This document shows positions 6,287 to 7,038 of a DNA stretch of 7,038 bases, one piece after another. The notes beneath the pieces were generated by a model, which was not told the DNA's origin, ran no database searches, and saw nothing but the letters and a program-made list of their open reading frames with translations. The stretch spans positions 1-7,038 of the forward strand of contig CAMBWJ010000092.1 in NCBI GenBank assembly GCA_945871545.1, read 5' to 3'. Both the position numbers and the translations under genes were made by a program. The stretch comes from an uncultured Clostridia bacterium. Its GTDB lineage: Bacteria; Bacillota_A; Clostridia; Christensenellales; Aristaeellaceae. Numbering within the stretch: position 1 is the stretch's first letter; each line of letters starts with the position of its first letter.

Positions 6287-7038
6287 TATTCAGCGCCTCC
6301 TTTCTCAGCGGCTTCCATGATCTTGGCGCGCACCTCGGCGGGTGAGGGAATCACGCCGCCGGTGCGGGTGCAGGTGGTCACAGGCCGCTTGCAGGAGATT
6401 GCAAGGCGCACGTCCTCCACCATCTGGCCCATGTTCAGCTCGACGGTGATGAAGGATGCGCACTTCTCCGCAGCGGCGGCAAGCGCCTGCTTCGGGAAGG
6501 GCCAGAGGGTGATGGGGCGGATCAGGCCAACCTTCACGCCCTCCTTGCGGGCCTGAACGATGGCGTTCTTGGCCACGCGGGCGGCGATGCCGAAGGCGAC
6601 GACGCAGATCTCCGCGTCCTCCATCATGTATTCCTCGTGCAGGGGTTCATTTTCTTCGATGACCCTGTAGCGCTCGAAGCGGTTCAGGTTGAACTGCTCC
6701 AGCTCGTACGCGTCCAGGCTCAGGGAGTTGATGATGTTGTGCTTGCGCTTCATGCCCGTGCCGGTGAGCGCCCAGGACTTGTCGTATTCCTTCACCTCGG
6801 GGGTGTGGATCTCCACGGGCTCCATCATCTGGCCCATGGTGCCGTCCGCCAGCAGCATGACCGGCGTGCGGTACTTGTCTGCTAGATCGAAGCCCTTGAC
6901 GGTGAGATCGGCCATCTCCTGCACGCTTGCGGGAGCCAGCACGATCATGTGGAAGTCGCCGTGGCCGATGCCGCGGGTGGCCTGGAAGTAGTCGGACTGG
7001 GAGGGCTGGATGCCGCCGAGGCCCGGGCCGCCGCGCTG
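6286..7038 (-). CDS. vorB: 2-oxoacid:ferredoxin oxidoreductase, alpha subunit (VorB-like), 5' end outside window
   Basis: The open frame continues to the window edge, giving 250 visible residues. The upstream 30 codons (6949-7038) still read as the conserved family segment [26 protein letters not shown], so the Met at 6946-6948 is internal and not the start. About 100 N-terminal residues should lie beyond the edge if the length is the usual 350. Visible regions are the pyrimidine-binding domain end ([40 protein letters not shown]) and the C-terminal transketolase-like domain ([44 protein letters not shown]). The last is typical of the 3-methyl-2-oxobutanoate dehydrogenase VorB group. A small 4Fe-4S subunit gene is commonly found immediately upstream in such operons and may lie outside the window. 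Naming is not uniform: some systems call this chain KorA or VorA. Confidence 0.9.
   Translation of the reverse strand, partial: QRGGPGLGGIQPSQSDYFQATRGIGHGDFHMIVLAPASVQEMADLTVKGFDLADKYRTPVMLLADGTMGQMMEPVEIHTPEVKEYDKSWALTGTGMKRKHNIINSLSLDAYELEQFNLNRFERYRVIEENEPLHEEYMMEDAEICVVAFGIAARVAKNAIVQARKEGVKVGLIRPITLWPFPKQALAAAAEKCASFITVELNMGQMVEDVRLAISCKRPVTTCTRTGGVIPSPAEVRAKIMEAAEKGGAE

Noticed and set aside
6286..6948. Starting the alpha subunit at the Met codon at 6946-6948.
   Set aside because: The 30 codons upstream remain open and read as conserved family sequence, so the gene runs off the window edge.

Overview
The window looks like a chromosomal segment of a strictly anaerobic, moderately GC-rich Gram-positive bacterium, most likely a gut-type clostridium (Oscillospiraceae/Christensenellaceae-like). 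This is inferred from three things: GGAGG-type ribosome sites, a secreted SH3b-NlpC/P60 cell-wall protein, and a ferredoxin-dependent 2-oxoacid oxidoreductase of the oxygen-sensitive kind. No 16S or other taxonomic marker is present, so the lineage is a guess.

Layout. Positions 37-642 (+) hold the C-terminal part of a family 2 glycosyltransferase. It is broken by an in-frame TAG at 361-363, has no recognisable catalytic N-terminal half in the window, and is visibly more AT-rich than the rest. Positions 643-880 form a convergent intergenic gap with three separate hairpins. Positions 881-3511 (-) encode an 876-residue exported protein: signal peptide, five two-part SH3b-like modules (ten half-repeats) and a C-terminal NlpC/P60 peptidase with its Cys-His-His residues intact. 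A near-consensus sigma-A promoter lies just upstream of it (3576-3604, -).

Positions 3762-3880 hold a compact nest of inverted and direct repeats. It lies after the last gene of the next operon and probably acts as, or contains, its terminator. Positions 3899-7038 (-) are a tightly packed operon whose 5' end lies outside the window. In transcription order it carries the alpha subunit (partial), the TPP-binding beta subunit and the gamma subunit of a 2-oxoacid:ferredoxin oxidoreductase, most like the 2-ketoisovalerate type, then a branched-chain aminotransferase (ilvE). The genes overlap by 1 nt or are separated by 2 and 28 nt, each with a clear ribosome site.

How the genes work together. The aminotransferase interconverts Val/Leu/Ile with their 2-oxoacids. 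The oxidoreductase interconverts those 2-oxoacids with branched acyl-CoAs, CO2 and reduced ferredoxin. Together they can run as amino-acid fermentation or, in reverse, as reductive synthesis of branched-chain amino acids from branched fatty acids; the sequence does not say which. The wall protein and the glycosyltransferase remnant are separate units. I found no CRISPR array, tRNA, rRNA, transposase or clear defence system. The most interesting items are the composite repeat at 3762-3880, the modular SH3b array with one conserved cysteine per module, and the oxidoreductase-aminotransferase coupling.
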